A stretch of DNA of 64,000 nucleotides, taken from NCBI RefSeq assembly GCF_005239225.2, contig NC_133295.1, positions 4,960,001 through 5,024,000 of the forward strand, read 5' to 3'. Made by a program: the position numbers and the translations under genes. Positions 37,820-50,600 of this stretch are shown here, in pieces. The notes beneath the pieces were generated by a model. The model was not told where the DNA came from and did not search any database. It saw only the letters and a program-made list of their open reading frames with translations. Numbering within the stretch: the first letter of the stretch is position 1; every line of letters starts with the position of its first letter. This DNA comes from Populus alba (taxonomy: Eukaryota; Streptophyta; Magnoliopsida; Malpighiales; Salicaceae).

Positions 37820-39030
37820 GGATTGCGGATTTGATAAGTTAAATTTGGTTGACTCGCCCATTATTATCCAAGTTAAATGTCTATCATGCCAACTTTGATT
37901 GACTTAGATTGATTTTTTTTATCTTTTTTTTTATCCAATCTCATTATTTCATATTTAATTGGTTAAAAATTGAATTTTATTATTTTTCTCCTCTCGAAAA
38001 AATGGTGTATTATATACATTAACACGTATGAGACATCCACACACTTTTACACTACACCTCTCAACAGTAAAAAATTTCTTTCACCATGTTGTTGGAATTA
38101 CTATTGCATCTTTTTTCATTTTAGCCATTGCATATCAATGGTGATTAGGTGGTTTATCATTAACTAAGCTTTTTCTTTCATTCTCATCCCCCAAGATATT
38201 TACAATTATTCTCGTTGTTATTGATATTTCAACTTTAATCCTTATTCTTTTTATTTCTAATTTTTATTTTTGGTCTTTTTATAAAAGTTTTATTTATTTT
38301 CAATTTCATCTTTCAATCCTAATTTGTGAGAAATTGTTTTTTCAATTTTGTTCTTAATCTTATTGGTTGTCAATTTCATCCTTCAATCCAAGTTTATGTT
38401 ATATTATTTTTTTCAATTTGATCCTCATTCTTTTAATTTTTTTGTCCCTTTGTTAAAGTAGTTTATCTTTTTAATTTCATCATTCAATCAAAAAATTGTA
38501 AGTGTCCTTTTACTTCTTTTTTTTTTTTTTTTTATCCTCATTCTTTTAATTGTTATTTTTTGTTTTGGATACTTTAATATAATTTTTTTTTTTTTATGAT
38601 TTCATCATTCAACATTTGATTTATTAGGATTGGAGTCTATGGTTTTTCCATGTATAGTGCTTATAGTCTAGTGACCCAGTCACAAGTTTGAAAAGTTAAT
38701 ATAGGCTAGCTTTCTTTCTTTCTTTTTGCCTATTTTATTTTCTAATTTCATCAGTCTATATTATTATTTTTTTAAAAAAATAACTTTGTAATTTTCTTTG
38801 ATTTCTTTTCTATGAGATTATTATGATCTCATGATCTAGATTGCAGATTCAATAAGTTGACTAGGGTAGGCTCGTCTATTGTTACCCAAGTTACATGTTT
38901 ATCATTCCAACTTTAATTGACTCGAATTGATTTTTTTTATTTGTTTTTTATCCAATCTCATTATTCCATATTTAATTGGTTAAAAATTGAATTACATTGT
39001 TTTTCTCCTCTTGAAAAAATGGTTTTTCTT
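37820..39030. repeat. Diverged direct duplication of about 200 bp flanking a reiterated T-rich block
   Basis: Segments 37820-38020 and 38825-39025 share GATCTGGATTGC or GATCTAGATTGC, ATCCAATCTCATTATT, CATATTTAATTGGTTAAAAA and CTCGAAAAAATGG. Between them, 38190-38640 holds four or so diverged copies of a roughly 120-bp motif containing TTTCATCCTTCAATC and TCCTCATTCTTTTAATT. A related T-rich block lies at 46950-47450. No gene is present. Confidence 0.5.
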
Positions 39031-39849
39031 CCAAAGTTTTTGTTATTTTTTTTAATTTTTTTTTATATGTTATCCTTGTTTTTTTTATTATCTAATTAAA
39101 ATAAAAATAATTTATTTGATTACTTAGGGTTATAACCCAAATTTTTTAAAAATATATATATATATTTTAAAGAAAAATATAATAATGCCTTACCGCATTT
39201 TCAAGGTCCACTCCTACTTTTCAACGGACAAGTGCTTGTAAACTTCAGAGATGCCGGGGTGTTAAATTTGACTGGTACATAGTATCTTGGGGACCTCTAC
39301 ATGTCCTTGGTGACATTTCCATCACCTAGTTTGATGCTCTCAATAAATTAATAATTAGGGTAAGACAACGAGTGGTGAGGATAAATATTAATGCTCGTTG
39401 ATTGTTGTGTGGACAAACAGATGAAGATCGCCAACCATCTTCTTCTTTTTATTGCCCTTGCTACAAAGAAGAATTTTTCAATCCGGTGTTTTTTTTTTTT
39501 TTTTGAAATCATGTTTTATCAAATTTTAATTTTTTAAATTAAATTTTAATATTTTTTATATTATTTGTTTATGTTAATATTAAAAATAAATTTTTAAAAA
39601 TAATAAAAAATATTATTTTTTATACATTTTAAAAATAAATTTACATTAAACATCAATCATTACAGCAATTGTAGAAAGTCTTTGCAGTATGTGCGAGCAA
39701 GTTCACATGGAATGTTACCATTTGTGTTTATTTTTTTTGTTTTCAAGCAAATAAAAAGAGGATGACCATTTACTATTTTAGTTTTTTTGAGACCACAAAG
39801 GAAAAAGTAAGAAGCAAAAGGTTCCAAACCAAAAAGACAAAGACCACAA

Positions 39850-40060
39850 AGGCTTTGTTTAGAAATGTAATTGTTTTTTAAAGTATTTTTTATATCAAAA
39901 TATATCAAAATGATATTTTTTTTAATTTTTTTAAATTATTTTTGATATAAGCACATTAAAACAATCTAAAATATATATAAAATTAATTTTTCATTAAAAA
40001 AATTTAAATTTATTAAAAATATGGGTTAACCAATGTTACCAAACACAGCAAAAGCTATAT
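39850..40060. mobile_element. Degenerate MITE-like repeat
   Basis: Runs from TTTGTTTAGAAATGTAATTG to AATGTTACCAAACACAGC, with the interior TTTTAAAGTATTTTTTATA, TTGATATAAGCACATTAAAAC typical of the AT-rich MITE family found elsewhere in the window. Confidence 0.45.
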
Positions 40061-40785
40061 TCCAATATAACTTCTCAAATTTTTGTTTTTATTTGTTTTT
40101 GTTTTATTTATATATTTTTGGTAAGAAGCATCTTCAACTAACATCAAATTGGAATGTTCGGCTATCCCGCCTCATCCTCACTTTGCTTTGAAATATCTTC
40201 AAAAAACAGAATTCACTTATATATTTTAGGGTCTTGTTGTACCTACTCACCTTTTATTATCTCACTCCGAAACTAAAATAACCTTATTTAAAGTGTTTTT
40301 TTTTTAATATTTTACTAAAATGTAAAAAGTAATTAATTTTAAAGTAGATTTTCTTTATATTAGTAATAAAAAGAATAAACAAGAAAAATGGTCGATTAGG
40401 CCTAAATATTTATGACCTTATTTTCCAAAATATAAAGTTATGTGGTTTTTTTCTTTTCTTACAAGCTTAATTTGAGTTTGTAAATATTGCAAATTTTCTG
40501 AACAAGTTATTCAATAAAAACATGATTGTATTTTTTTTAGTACCAAATGCTGTCATAAATCATTAATATTATTTTTAATGTATTAGGAACTAAAAGATAC
40601 GGTAATTACGGTTCATCAAATTAAATCAACATTTTTAAAAAAGAAAGCATCTAAATTTTTATTGTTTTTCTAGATTTTACCTTAGAAAAAATTGAGTTGT
40701 CACTTAACCATATATTTTGTAATCATCGATAATTTGTATTGAGATATATATATATTAGTTTGAATTTGAAAAATATAAACATTTT

Positions 40786-40842
<57 letters not shown>
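40786..40842. repeat. Compound (AC)n(AT)n microsatellite
   Basis: About 12 AC units followed directly by about 16 AT units. Confidence 0.95.
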
Positions 40843-40846
<4 letters not shown>

Positions 40847-41074
40847 GATTTATATTTCTAGTTGGGTTTAGATTAATTCAAAGTTAGGTTTGACAATATT
40901 AATAGCCTATAATTACATCATCATGGCCACCCTACTCTCTCATCTCTAAATTTAGAGTTTTCGACAATGTCCTTGCTTGTGAATATTTTCAATTTAATTT
41001 GGTTTTATCAAAAAAGAAAATGAATTGGGTTTTTTTTTTAAAAAAAAAAGAAAATCAAAACCAAACTAAAATTA

Positions 41075-41370
41075 GTTCAAACCGATAAGTTTCGGTTCGG
41101 TTCAGTTATTTTAAAACAAAAACTAGTTTTGGTTCGATTCCGGTTTGGTTATTTTATATTAAAAACTAAAAACTATATTGTTTTTTGAGTTATTTTTGTA
41201 ATTTCTAACGGGTTTTTTTTCCGGTTTGTCTCAGTTTTTTTTGTTTGGATTCGGTTTGGTTTTATTTTTTCTATTTCAAACTGAAATCAAACCGGTTAGT
41301 TTTTTTAAAAATTATTATCAGTTTTTTTTTAAATGGTTCAGTTTTTTTCAATTATTATTTTTTCAGTTTT
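41075..41370 (+). repeat. GGTTCGGTT-rich dispersed repeat, left copy
   Basis: Contains repeated GGTTCGGTTCAGTT, TTCGGTTTGGTT and CCGGTTTG words. The reverse complement of this family is at 44455-44680, so the two copies bracket about 3.1 kb in inverted orientation. Confidence 0.5.
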
Positions 41371-41899
41371 CTTAGTTTAATCGCTTTTTGCGATGTTCTT
41401 ACTCACCCTTATTTGATTTTACTATAATCACTCACTTGTACTCAATACCTTCTCTTATTCCTTTAATTTTGATTGGGTGAATGCAATTAATTGTATCATG
41501 GTGGTGCGATTCCTTCGCTGAAGTTTGTGGGAACCGGTGCCTACTTGAAACTTGAAAGGGGCAGTTGATACTGCAAGTCAGGAGAAAAAGAGTTTCGTCT
41601 ATTTACTTTTAGTCCCGGTATCAAGTTTTGAACAACCACAAAAATTGCAAGATCCTAAGAGACAAAAATGGAAAATGAAACAATTGTATAGGCAAAAAAT
41701 TTAGCGCCCCCAAATTTTTATAAAATTATTTTCTTTTCAATTAACTTGCATCTAAAATTCAGAGAAAATCTAAAATTTAAAATTGCAAGAAACCTTAAAA
41801 TCTTGTTAACTATGTATTCAATAATTTTTTTTTGAAATAATGATAGCCTATGCTTTAAATTAACAGTATATATTGTCTCATTTTAAAAACCAAATCTCC

Positions 41900-43160
41900 T
41901 GCTTTTAATGAAAAAAGTTACTCAAATTATTTTCATACTCCTAACTCATGGATATATTAATTTTGCATTTATTAATCAATTCCAATAATCATATTTAGTG
42001 TTTCAATCCAGTTAGAAATTCATTAATGTCATTCAATACACATAACTCATGTTTTAATTTGATTATGGATTCATTGATCCCATTTAATTTTCTTTACTCA
42101 TACTTTAATTCAACTTCTAGATTCATTAATTTATTTCCAAGTTCATGACTTATGCCTTTGAATAACTACACTTATTTACCCAATTCAATACCTTTCACTC
42201 AACCTTCCTTATCTTAATTATAGGATTCGCTAACTTAATTCCATAATCATGGCTTAACTTTACAATAATTGTATTCATTTACATGATTCAATAATCATCA
42301 TAACCTACTATTTTATATATATCACTTTCATACCTCGAGTCATTTTGGTACTTGAAATTCATACCTTACATCAACTATATTCACCCTTTTATTTGAGTAC
42401 TCATAATGCATGCTTTAAATCAACTATAACTTCATCAATTTATTTTCATAAACTTAGCTTGGAGTTTATGTCAACCACGATTGTTTATTCATTTTAATGG
42501 TCATCATTTCACACCTTATGTCATTGTACATTCATAGATCTATTTTAATAATCATAGCTTGGAATTTGGAATTTACATCCACTATATTCAATAACCCATT
42601 TCAATATTTAAGACTTGTACATTACTTACACTAAGCAGTCATTAGTTTATCTCAACACTTATAACATGTATTGTACATCAATTATATACTCATCAATTCA
42701 ATGCAATAATTTTGGTTCATGTTTTACATCATTCATATTCATCAATTCTTATCATCACTTGCAACGTGTGCTTTTGAACACTTTTTAGCCCTTACCATCA
42801 CGATTGACATGAGTTTAAATTAAAATCCACTGCCATAAAGGTGTATTTCTGATTATTGCATTTTTTTTTTCTTCTCAAATGCATAATTTACTAATATCAT
42901 TTCTCTCCCTGAAGGTATATTTCATTTAATATCATTTTTCTTCTCTGAAGGTATAACTAATTTGATATCATTTCCTTCCCCCAAAGGCGTAATATATTTG
43001 ATATTATTCCCCACTCCGAAGGCATAATTTATTGAAATCATTTCTTGCCTCGAATGCAAATTTCATTTAATATTATTTTCCTACCTTAAAGGCAAATTTA
43101 TTTGATATCATTTCCTGCTTTAAAAGTATAATTTATTTGATATCATTTGTGACATCTGAA
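41900..43160. repeat. Two adjoining degenerate minisatellites
   Basis: At 41900-42780 a unit of roughly 80 bp recurs, built on ATTCATTAATTTATTT, CATAACTCATG or CATGGCTTAA and AACTATATTCATCAATT. At 42886-43155 a clearer unit of about 40 bp recurs some six to seven times: TTTGATATCATTTCCT followed by a CCC.AAGGCATAAT-like segment. The second array abuts TTGTGACATCTGAAG, which resembles the start of some plant gypsy LTRs. Both arrays are non-coding. Confidence 0.6.
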
Positions 43161-44455
43161 GTTTTTAAATTGTGATTTAACCAATGTTCTTCACAACAAT
43201 AATGAAAATGGGATAATACACACACACACAGAGAGAACATGAGGACAATCTTTATTCACCATCCAGTACTTGTATCAATGAATACAATGATTCACGATTT
43301 ATCTTTACATATTAATGAGGTTTTCATACTTTCTAAATAACATTCATGTAAATTATTCTAGAAATATTTATTTGAAATAGAAGAATCCCTCTCATATGGA
43401 ATGATAGATAGCTCAATAACACTTAGGAGGTATTGCAACCTTTAAATAAAAATACCTTAAACACACATACACACAAGATCACAAAAATTATAACAAGCAT
43501 TTGCATCATCATGGTTGCTAACATTTACTAACTATACAAGCAAAACCAATATCTTTAATATTTCTATAAACTCCTTAAACTTGTATCAATTTTCAAACTT
43601 AGGATATCCTCATTAACTATTGTTGATTTCTTTTTTCATGATTATATGCATTGAACTATCCTTGTCACATCATAATGACTTTTATTTATAATCTAGCTTA
43701 ACTCAACTCAATACGATGTATTTGTTTTATCTTATGAATTTATCATATTTATATTAATGCTTTCATACTATGTTTCTTTACACATCAAATTCATTTTGAG
43801 TCTCGTTTCACCTTACCTCACGAGCATATTTAACTCATAATATTATTGCATTCATAGCATATTGAACTTATTCCACATGTTTAATTCATACAATTTCAAT
43901 ATATGTATTTTTGGCTACCCAAGCATTCCTTTCTTTTTTAACATATTGTATTTATATCTGGCTTCCCAAACATATATGTCATGTTGACCCTCTAATTTTG
44001 CTTTTTGTCATAATATCTATTATGTTATTTTTGGTTCATCATATCAATTCTAATCTCAATATCTATTATACATGTTATGGATTATTCATATAAATCCTTA
44101 AATTCATTAGGCTTTCGGCCCAATTTTGGTTTATATATATATATTCTTTTTATTGTAATATGTTATACACCCATTTGGCCCATTTAAAAACACCTTCCAA
44201 CTTGAATATTTCTTGTGCTCATTTATAGCACTTTACAACTCGAAAAGAAAGTTTTGGCTAAAGAAATATATTTCCTCTTAAATTTAAATAATTTGAATTC
44301 TTATGCAGTTTTATATTAATTCATTTTAAATTTTTATTCTAAAAACCATGGTGTTGATAAGAAATTAATGGCTTTGTCAAATCAATAAGAAGAGGGAATT
44401 TTGACTCAAGAATTTGTTTTTCTTTTTTTTTTGCAAAATTTAAATCATTGAGATA
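43160..44455. other. AT-rich intergenic DNA, possible LTR fragment
   Basis: No gene supported. The words GCTTTCGGCCCAATTTTGG and CCCATTTGGCCCATTT near 44110-44185 recall LTR sequence but no paired copy was found. Confidence 0.3.
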
Positions 44456-44680
44456 AATCACTTCAACCAGTTCAGTTTGGTTTCAATTTTATAAGCCTAA
44501 ACAAAAAAAATCAAATTGAACCCAAACAAAAAAACCAGAAAAAAACCCGAGCCAAATCAGAAAAAAATAGAATCAAAACCAAGTCAAACTGATTTGAATC
44601 GGTTTCTATTTTTTTTTAAAATTGAGTTTGGTAACCTTTTTTTATAAGAACCGAACCGAATTGAACAAAAAATGATCACC
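44455..44680 (-). repeat. GGTTCGGTT-rich dispersed repeat, right copy
   Basis: Inverted relative to 41075-41370. Shared words on opposite strands include CCAAACAAAAAAACCAG and AACCGAACCGAA. Confidence 0.5.
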
Positions 44681-44920
44681 CCTAAAACAAACCTCAAATT
44701 AGCTTCTAAATTATAACCTAAATCTCAATGAAGTACTCAGGAATTGTTTTTCTCTCACTTAAATCATTAAAGTATGCAAGAAATTGAAATGATTTTGTCA
44801 TCTAAACTCATTATAAATTTTCAATGAAAAATATCAAATATCAATAGAACAAATGTCCTTTGATGAAAAAATACACAGTTTGAACAAAATACATTAGCAG
44901 ATTTTGACGTCGGACTCAAT

Positions 44921-45770
44921 CACTACAAGATTTAACAGTTTTATCAATGGAATTTTTTCGTTGGCGTAAGACACATATTACATCGGTAATTAATTTACCG
45001 ACGAAATCACTGATGGAGAATTTCCGTCGGTGAATCTTTCATCGGTATTTTTTTGTTCGTCGGTAAATCCATCGCTAATAATATTACCGACGGATCTACT
45101 GGCAGAACAGATGCGTCGGTAAAAATATTTTTTTATTACCGACGGATTTACCAATGGATTTGCCGACAGAAATTCCATCGGTAAATCTGTCGGTAAGTAT
45201 TTAAAAACATTTTAAAAAAATTCATTTTATAAAATTATAAAATAATTAAATTAACATAAATCAACATTGTATAATATATACTCAAAATGCTTGGAAAAAA
45301 GAATAAGAAAATCAACTCAAACAAATTTGCAACAAATAAATAAAACAAAAAAATTAATTCAACGAAAGAAATTCATATGAAAAAAATGAAGTTGCAATTG
45401 CTAAAAATTTCAAAATCCTATAAATAAATCAACAAAAAATTGATCTCATATGAAAAAAAAAAATCTCACAACAACATTTATACAATTATTAAGAACAAAA
45501 TCAATTAAAATTAAATACAAAACAAATATAGTGAAAAAAATCATGAAAAAATAAGAAAAAAAAAAATCTTACCTTAATATACTTGCAAGTGAAGCTAAGG
45601 AAAAAAAAATTCGTAAAGCATATTAATTAAAAAAAAACTAAGAGGATAAAAGAAGAAAGAAGAATAAGACATACCCGAGCATGGATGCTTTAGAAGGAGA
45701 TAAGGAGAGAAAAGAAGAGAAAGAAATAGATATTGATGTTTTTTACATATAGTGAAGAAGAAGTAGAAGT

Positions 45771-45801
<31 letters not shown>

Positions 45802-46468
45802 GAAGTAGTAGAAGAAGAAGAAGAAATAATGAGTCTGTCTCTTGTGAAATACGTGGATTCAGGTTTTTTATTGGGGTGCATTACCGACGGATTTACGGAT
45901 GGATAATTGAATATTAATATTTTTTAATTATTTCATCGGTAATTTCGTTGGTAATATTTAATTTAAATTTTCAATTTCGTAAAAAGTTTTCAGAAACCGC
46001 CAAAAATTACTGATGATTTTTCAATCTGTCGGTGATTCCGTCTGTAATATTTAAATAAAAATTTTAAATCAATTGAATTTTCTCAGAAAACCGTCAAAAC
46101 ACACCGACGAATTTTCAATCCATCGGTGATTTTGTCCGTAAAGTAAAACAATTAACAGTGCAATTGGAAAATGAACAGTTTTGGAGCTCTCTGGAAAATA
46201 CTGACAGAAAATTTCATCGGTAATTCCCTTTGTAATTGACATGATGAACAATGTTCACAGTTTACCAACGGATTTACCGTCGATAATTCCGTCGGTAAAA
46301 AAATGACACGTCATCATTTTTTTTGCTTTGTTTTTAATTTTTTTTCCTCATGATAATTCCCTCGGTATATATCGAGGGAATATTTTCGTCGGTAAAATCC
46401 CTCAAAAATTTACTAACGGAAATATTCCCTTGGTATTTCCGTTTGTATTTATTGATTTTCTGATAATG
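44921..46468. mobile_element. Non-autonomous CACTA (En/Spm) transposon
   Basis: Starts CACTACAAGA and ends TCTGATAATG, the latter matching the canonical TCTTGTAGTG end at 7 of 10 positions. It is flanked by AAT on both sides (44918-44920 and 46469-46471), the 3-bp duplication expected for CACTA elements. Both ends are packed with subterminal repeats of ACCGACGG or CCGTCGGT (about 44950-45195 and 45880-46440), which in autonomous relatives bind the TNPA-type protein. The 1.5-kb element has no transposase; its interior is A-rich with a GAA/GTA array at 45754-45825. The poly-serine frame across that array is an artefact. Confidence 0.88.
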
Positions 46469-46479
46469 AATTGGAAATT

Positions 46480-46505
46480 AAAGTCAGTTTAAAAAACCAA
46501 TTGAG

Positions 46506-46542
<37 letters not shown>

Positions 46543-47546
46543 TGAAGACTTGATTAAAAAACTCTAATTTAGCTTGGAGACTTATTTCACATTTATCCAA
46601 CATTTTATTAGACACATATCATAATTGTTAGACCTAATGGATAATCTAACCCAAGAAAGGGTCGTCCCATGACTCGGGGTCAAAACTCCAAAATGTAATT
46701 ATTTGATGTTTCATCCAAGACAATGTAGTTTTTTTCATGTTTACTTGTTGATGAAGTGAATTTAATCATTATAAAACACTACAAAATTGTTTATTTAAAA
46801 GAAGTAATTTTTAAAATTTTTCTGTGCTTATTTAACATTAAAATTGTTAATTAATAAAAAATAGATTTTAGTTAGAAATAATTTGACTTGATTTTTATGA
46901 AAGTATTTTTTTATTTTAAATGAAAAATACTTTTCAAATAATTGCGAAAAATTCAAAAACATCTTATTATTTATTAATTATATTAAATTTGATCCTTAAC
47001 TTTTTTATTGTTATATATTTTTTTATAGTATTTATTTTTTTAATTTTATCTCTTAAAATTTAATTTAATTTGATCTTTATGCTAATTTTGGTCCTCATTT
47101 ATTTATTTTTCATTTATTTTTTTTAATTGAATATTTTTATCTATCATATTTAGTTCTTATTCTTTTTAATTCATTTTATTTTTATTTAAAATAATTTATA
47201 AAATTAATTTTTTTAATTTTAATCTCTTTTTATTTTTTTATCTGATATATTTAGTTTTTATTCTTTTGAGGACAATTTATTATTTGGAATCATTTATGCA
47301 ATTAGATTTTTTATTTAATTTTATATTCTTTTAATTTTTTATTCATTAGATTTGATCACTATTTTTTTCATAAAAATTTTAAAATTTATTTTATTATTCA
47401 TTAAATACTAAAAAAAAATTAATTTATTTTCTAATATAAAAAACTAATTTTACTTTAAAAAAAAAAAAAAATTATTTTCCGAACAAACTGGAGCTAAACA
47501 GTTATTCTAAATAATTAGCCCAAAAGGCGCTCTGCTAGTCCCCGAT
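46480..47546. other. AT-rich intergenic DNA upstream of AIP1
   Basis: An (AT)n array at 46509-46540 and a T-rich repeat block at 46950-47450. No gene. Confidence 0.5.
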
Positions 47547-47556
47547 TATATAAATA
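47547..47556 (+). promoter_or_regulatory. TATA box of AIP1
   Basis: TATATAAATA lies 70-79 bp before the AIP1 start codon, with a pyrimidine-rich leader (CCACTTTCCCATCTCCGC) between them. Confidence 0.6.
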
Positions 47557-47625
47557 AAATAAAGAAACGTTCAAAATCCCCACCACTTTCCCATCTCCGC
47601 TTTCCCTTTCTCCATCAATTCTCAA

Positions 47626-50600
47626 ATGACAGAGCTGGCAGAAACCTACGCTTGCGTTCCCTCAACCGAGCGAGGCAGGGGGATCCTAATTTCCGGTCAT
47701 CCAAAAACCAACAAAATCCTCTACACAAACAACCGATCAATCCTCATCCTCAACCTTGACAACCCACTTGACGTCTCCGTCTATGGCGAGCATGGTTACC
47801 AAGCTACCGTCGCACGATACTCTCCCAATGGCGAGTGGATCGCCTCCGCTGATGTTTCTGGGACTGTCAGGATCTGGGGTGCTTACAATGATCATGTCTT
47901 GAAAAAAGAATTCAAAGTACTTACTGGTCGGATCGATGATCTTCAATGGTCACCTGATGGGTTGAGGATCGTTGCATCTGGGGATGGAAAAGGGAAGTCT
48001 CTTGTTCGTGCTTTTATGTGAGTAGAAATGATTTTGTTATTTTATTTTTGAAAAAAGTTAGGCATGGCATAGGACTGAATGTCAGTAGATTTTTATTGTG
48101 TGGTGATTGATGCTTATGGGTGTTTTTATTTATTTTTATAGGTGGGATTCGGGGACTAATGTAGGGGAATTTGATGGGCATTCGAGGCGAGTTTTGAGTT
48201 GTGCATTTAAGCCAACCAGACCCTTTCGAATTGTGACGTGTGGTGAGGATTTCTTGGTTAATTTTTATGAAGGACCACCATTTAAATTCAAGTCATCTCA
48301 CAGGTTTGTAATGGTTTATGTTACGTTTTTAGAGTTAAAGCAAACTAAAGAGGGTGCATTGGTTGAAAAGTTTTGGTTATATGCAGGGATCATTCAAATT
48401 TTGTGAATTGTGTACGGTTTTCTCCAGATGGTAGCAAGTTTATCAGTGTAAGTTCTGATAAGAAAGGCATGCTATTTGATGGAAAGACAGGAGAGAAGAT
48501 TGGACAGATTTCTTCCGAGGATGGTCATAAGGGCAGCATTTATGCTGTTAGTTGGAGTCCTGATGGTAAACAGGTAAGCCTAGCATTAACTTATAATGAA
48601 CTTTCTGATGAGCGCATCTGCATGGTGGTGCTGAAACCTATATCATTTGATGTGACCCTTTAAATTTTTTTAGGTAATTATAAGAAGATTTTGAATGAGG
48701 ACATTACACTAGAAGTTTGGGTGGAAAAATATACAACTCTATCTCTTCATTTGTGTTTCGTTTCTTTTAAAATGTGAAGCAACTATTGAGTATTAGAATG
48801 AATTCAGTGGTGTGTTTAGTTTCTTTCTTCAGTGGCCATTTTTGATAAACAGAGTCTGACTGCAGCTGACTACTCGCATTTTGTAATTAAGGACCAACTT
48901 CTTGCTATGCTCTTACGCGCTGAAAGTAATTTATTTTCAATCAATTTGCATGAGGACTGTACAGACATGCTCGATCTCTGTTGCAGATTTTTTTCTTTGA
49001 TATTTTGTTCCCTCCTTTTTATATTTGCGTTCATTTATTATGCTCTCTTTTTCCCCCTAGTCAGAGCATGTCTTTTTATTCCTGATAATTAACCAATTTG
49101 TGGTTAAACTAATTTGCAGGTGCTGACAGTATCTGCTGACAAGTCTGCAAAAGTGTGGGAGATCTGTGATGATGGTAGTGGAAAGTTAACAAAAACTTTG
49201 ACTTCTTCTGGCTCAGGTGGAGTGGATGACATGCTAGTTGGTTGCCTTTGGCAGAATGGTCATCTTGTCACTGTTTCTCTTGGTGGGACAATTAGCATTT
49301 TCTCAGCTAGTGATCTTGATAAAAGTCCATTGAAAATAGCTGGTCATATGAAGAATGTTACTTCCTTATCCGTGCTTAAAAATGTCCCAAAGACTATACT
49401 GTCGAGCAGCTATGATGGCTTGATAATTAAATGGATTCAAGGCATTGGATACAGTAGCAAATTACAGAGGAAGGAGAATACTCAGATTAAATGCTTGGCT
49501 GCTGCTGAAGAAGAGATTGTCACATCTGGTTTTGATAATAAGGTTATTAACATGGTTACATGTTATGATTCTTAAATTATTATGCTGGTTTCCAATTCCA
49601 TCTTAATCAACTATGAATCCGAGGAGGTGAACAGTTCATGCTTATCAGGATTAACGAATGACATATGAAACATGCTGGAGGGATTGTATTTGGTACTCCA
49701 GCTTCTAACTTAATTGTGGTGCACGGATTTTAATTTATTTAAATAGTCGTACTATTGCTTAGGACTGTAAGTGTTGTACTATCCTGATGTTGACCACATG
49801 TATCAAATGGTTAGTGTTTAAGGGGAAAAAAATTTCTCCAACTTATGTACATTGTACTCTTTTGTTTGCATCAAATTCAGCAAACTGGATCCCTATCCCC
49901 TGAATTGTATCTTTAGAATGCATCTTTAAGCATCCTTAAATAGTATCTTTGAGATTTTGACACTTTGGTGCTGTTACAAGTTGTCTAAACATGGAAATTA
50001 TTTGTCTCTCTTTGATTTCTAATTTATTGTGTCCTGAAACAACAAGAAGTTGAATAAAATAAAGAACAAGGAGAACTTTTCATTTTAATCTCCTGACTGA
50101 AAGTTTAAGCAGCTCTGAATTCTACCAACATATGGCTGACCCTTATGTTTTTATTGTTTTCTTTAATTTCATTTGCAACATCTGTTAATTAGACAGGATT
50201 TGAGTAGGATCATGAATTAAATATGATTTTCACATAAGTTGTGGTGCGTTTATTCTTCTTTGGTAAATGAAATTTGTGCTCCTTACCATCTCTGATGCTT
50301 TCCTTTTGCTATTCTTTCTATTTTTCAGATATGGAGAGTTCGATTGCTTGATGACCAATGTGGAGATGCAGATTCCATCGACGTGGGAAACCAACCAAAA
50401 GACATTAGTCTTGCCCTTCTCTGCCCTGAGCTTGCTTTGGTCACGATTGAGTCAGGTGTTGTCATGCTTCGTGGTACAAAAGTTGTGTCAACCATCAATC
50501 TTGGCTTTGCTGTGACAGCATCTGCAATTGCACCTGATGGAAGTGAAGCGATCATAGGTGGGCTGGATGGAAAATTGCACATATATTCAGTCACAGGTGA

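Noticed and set aside
45690..45881. Minus-strand frame encoding a poly-serine protein
   Set aside because: It is the translation of a GAA/GTA microsatellite inside the CACTA element, with no domain or start context.
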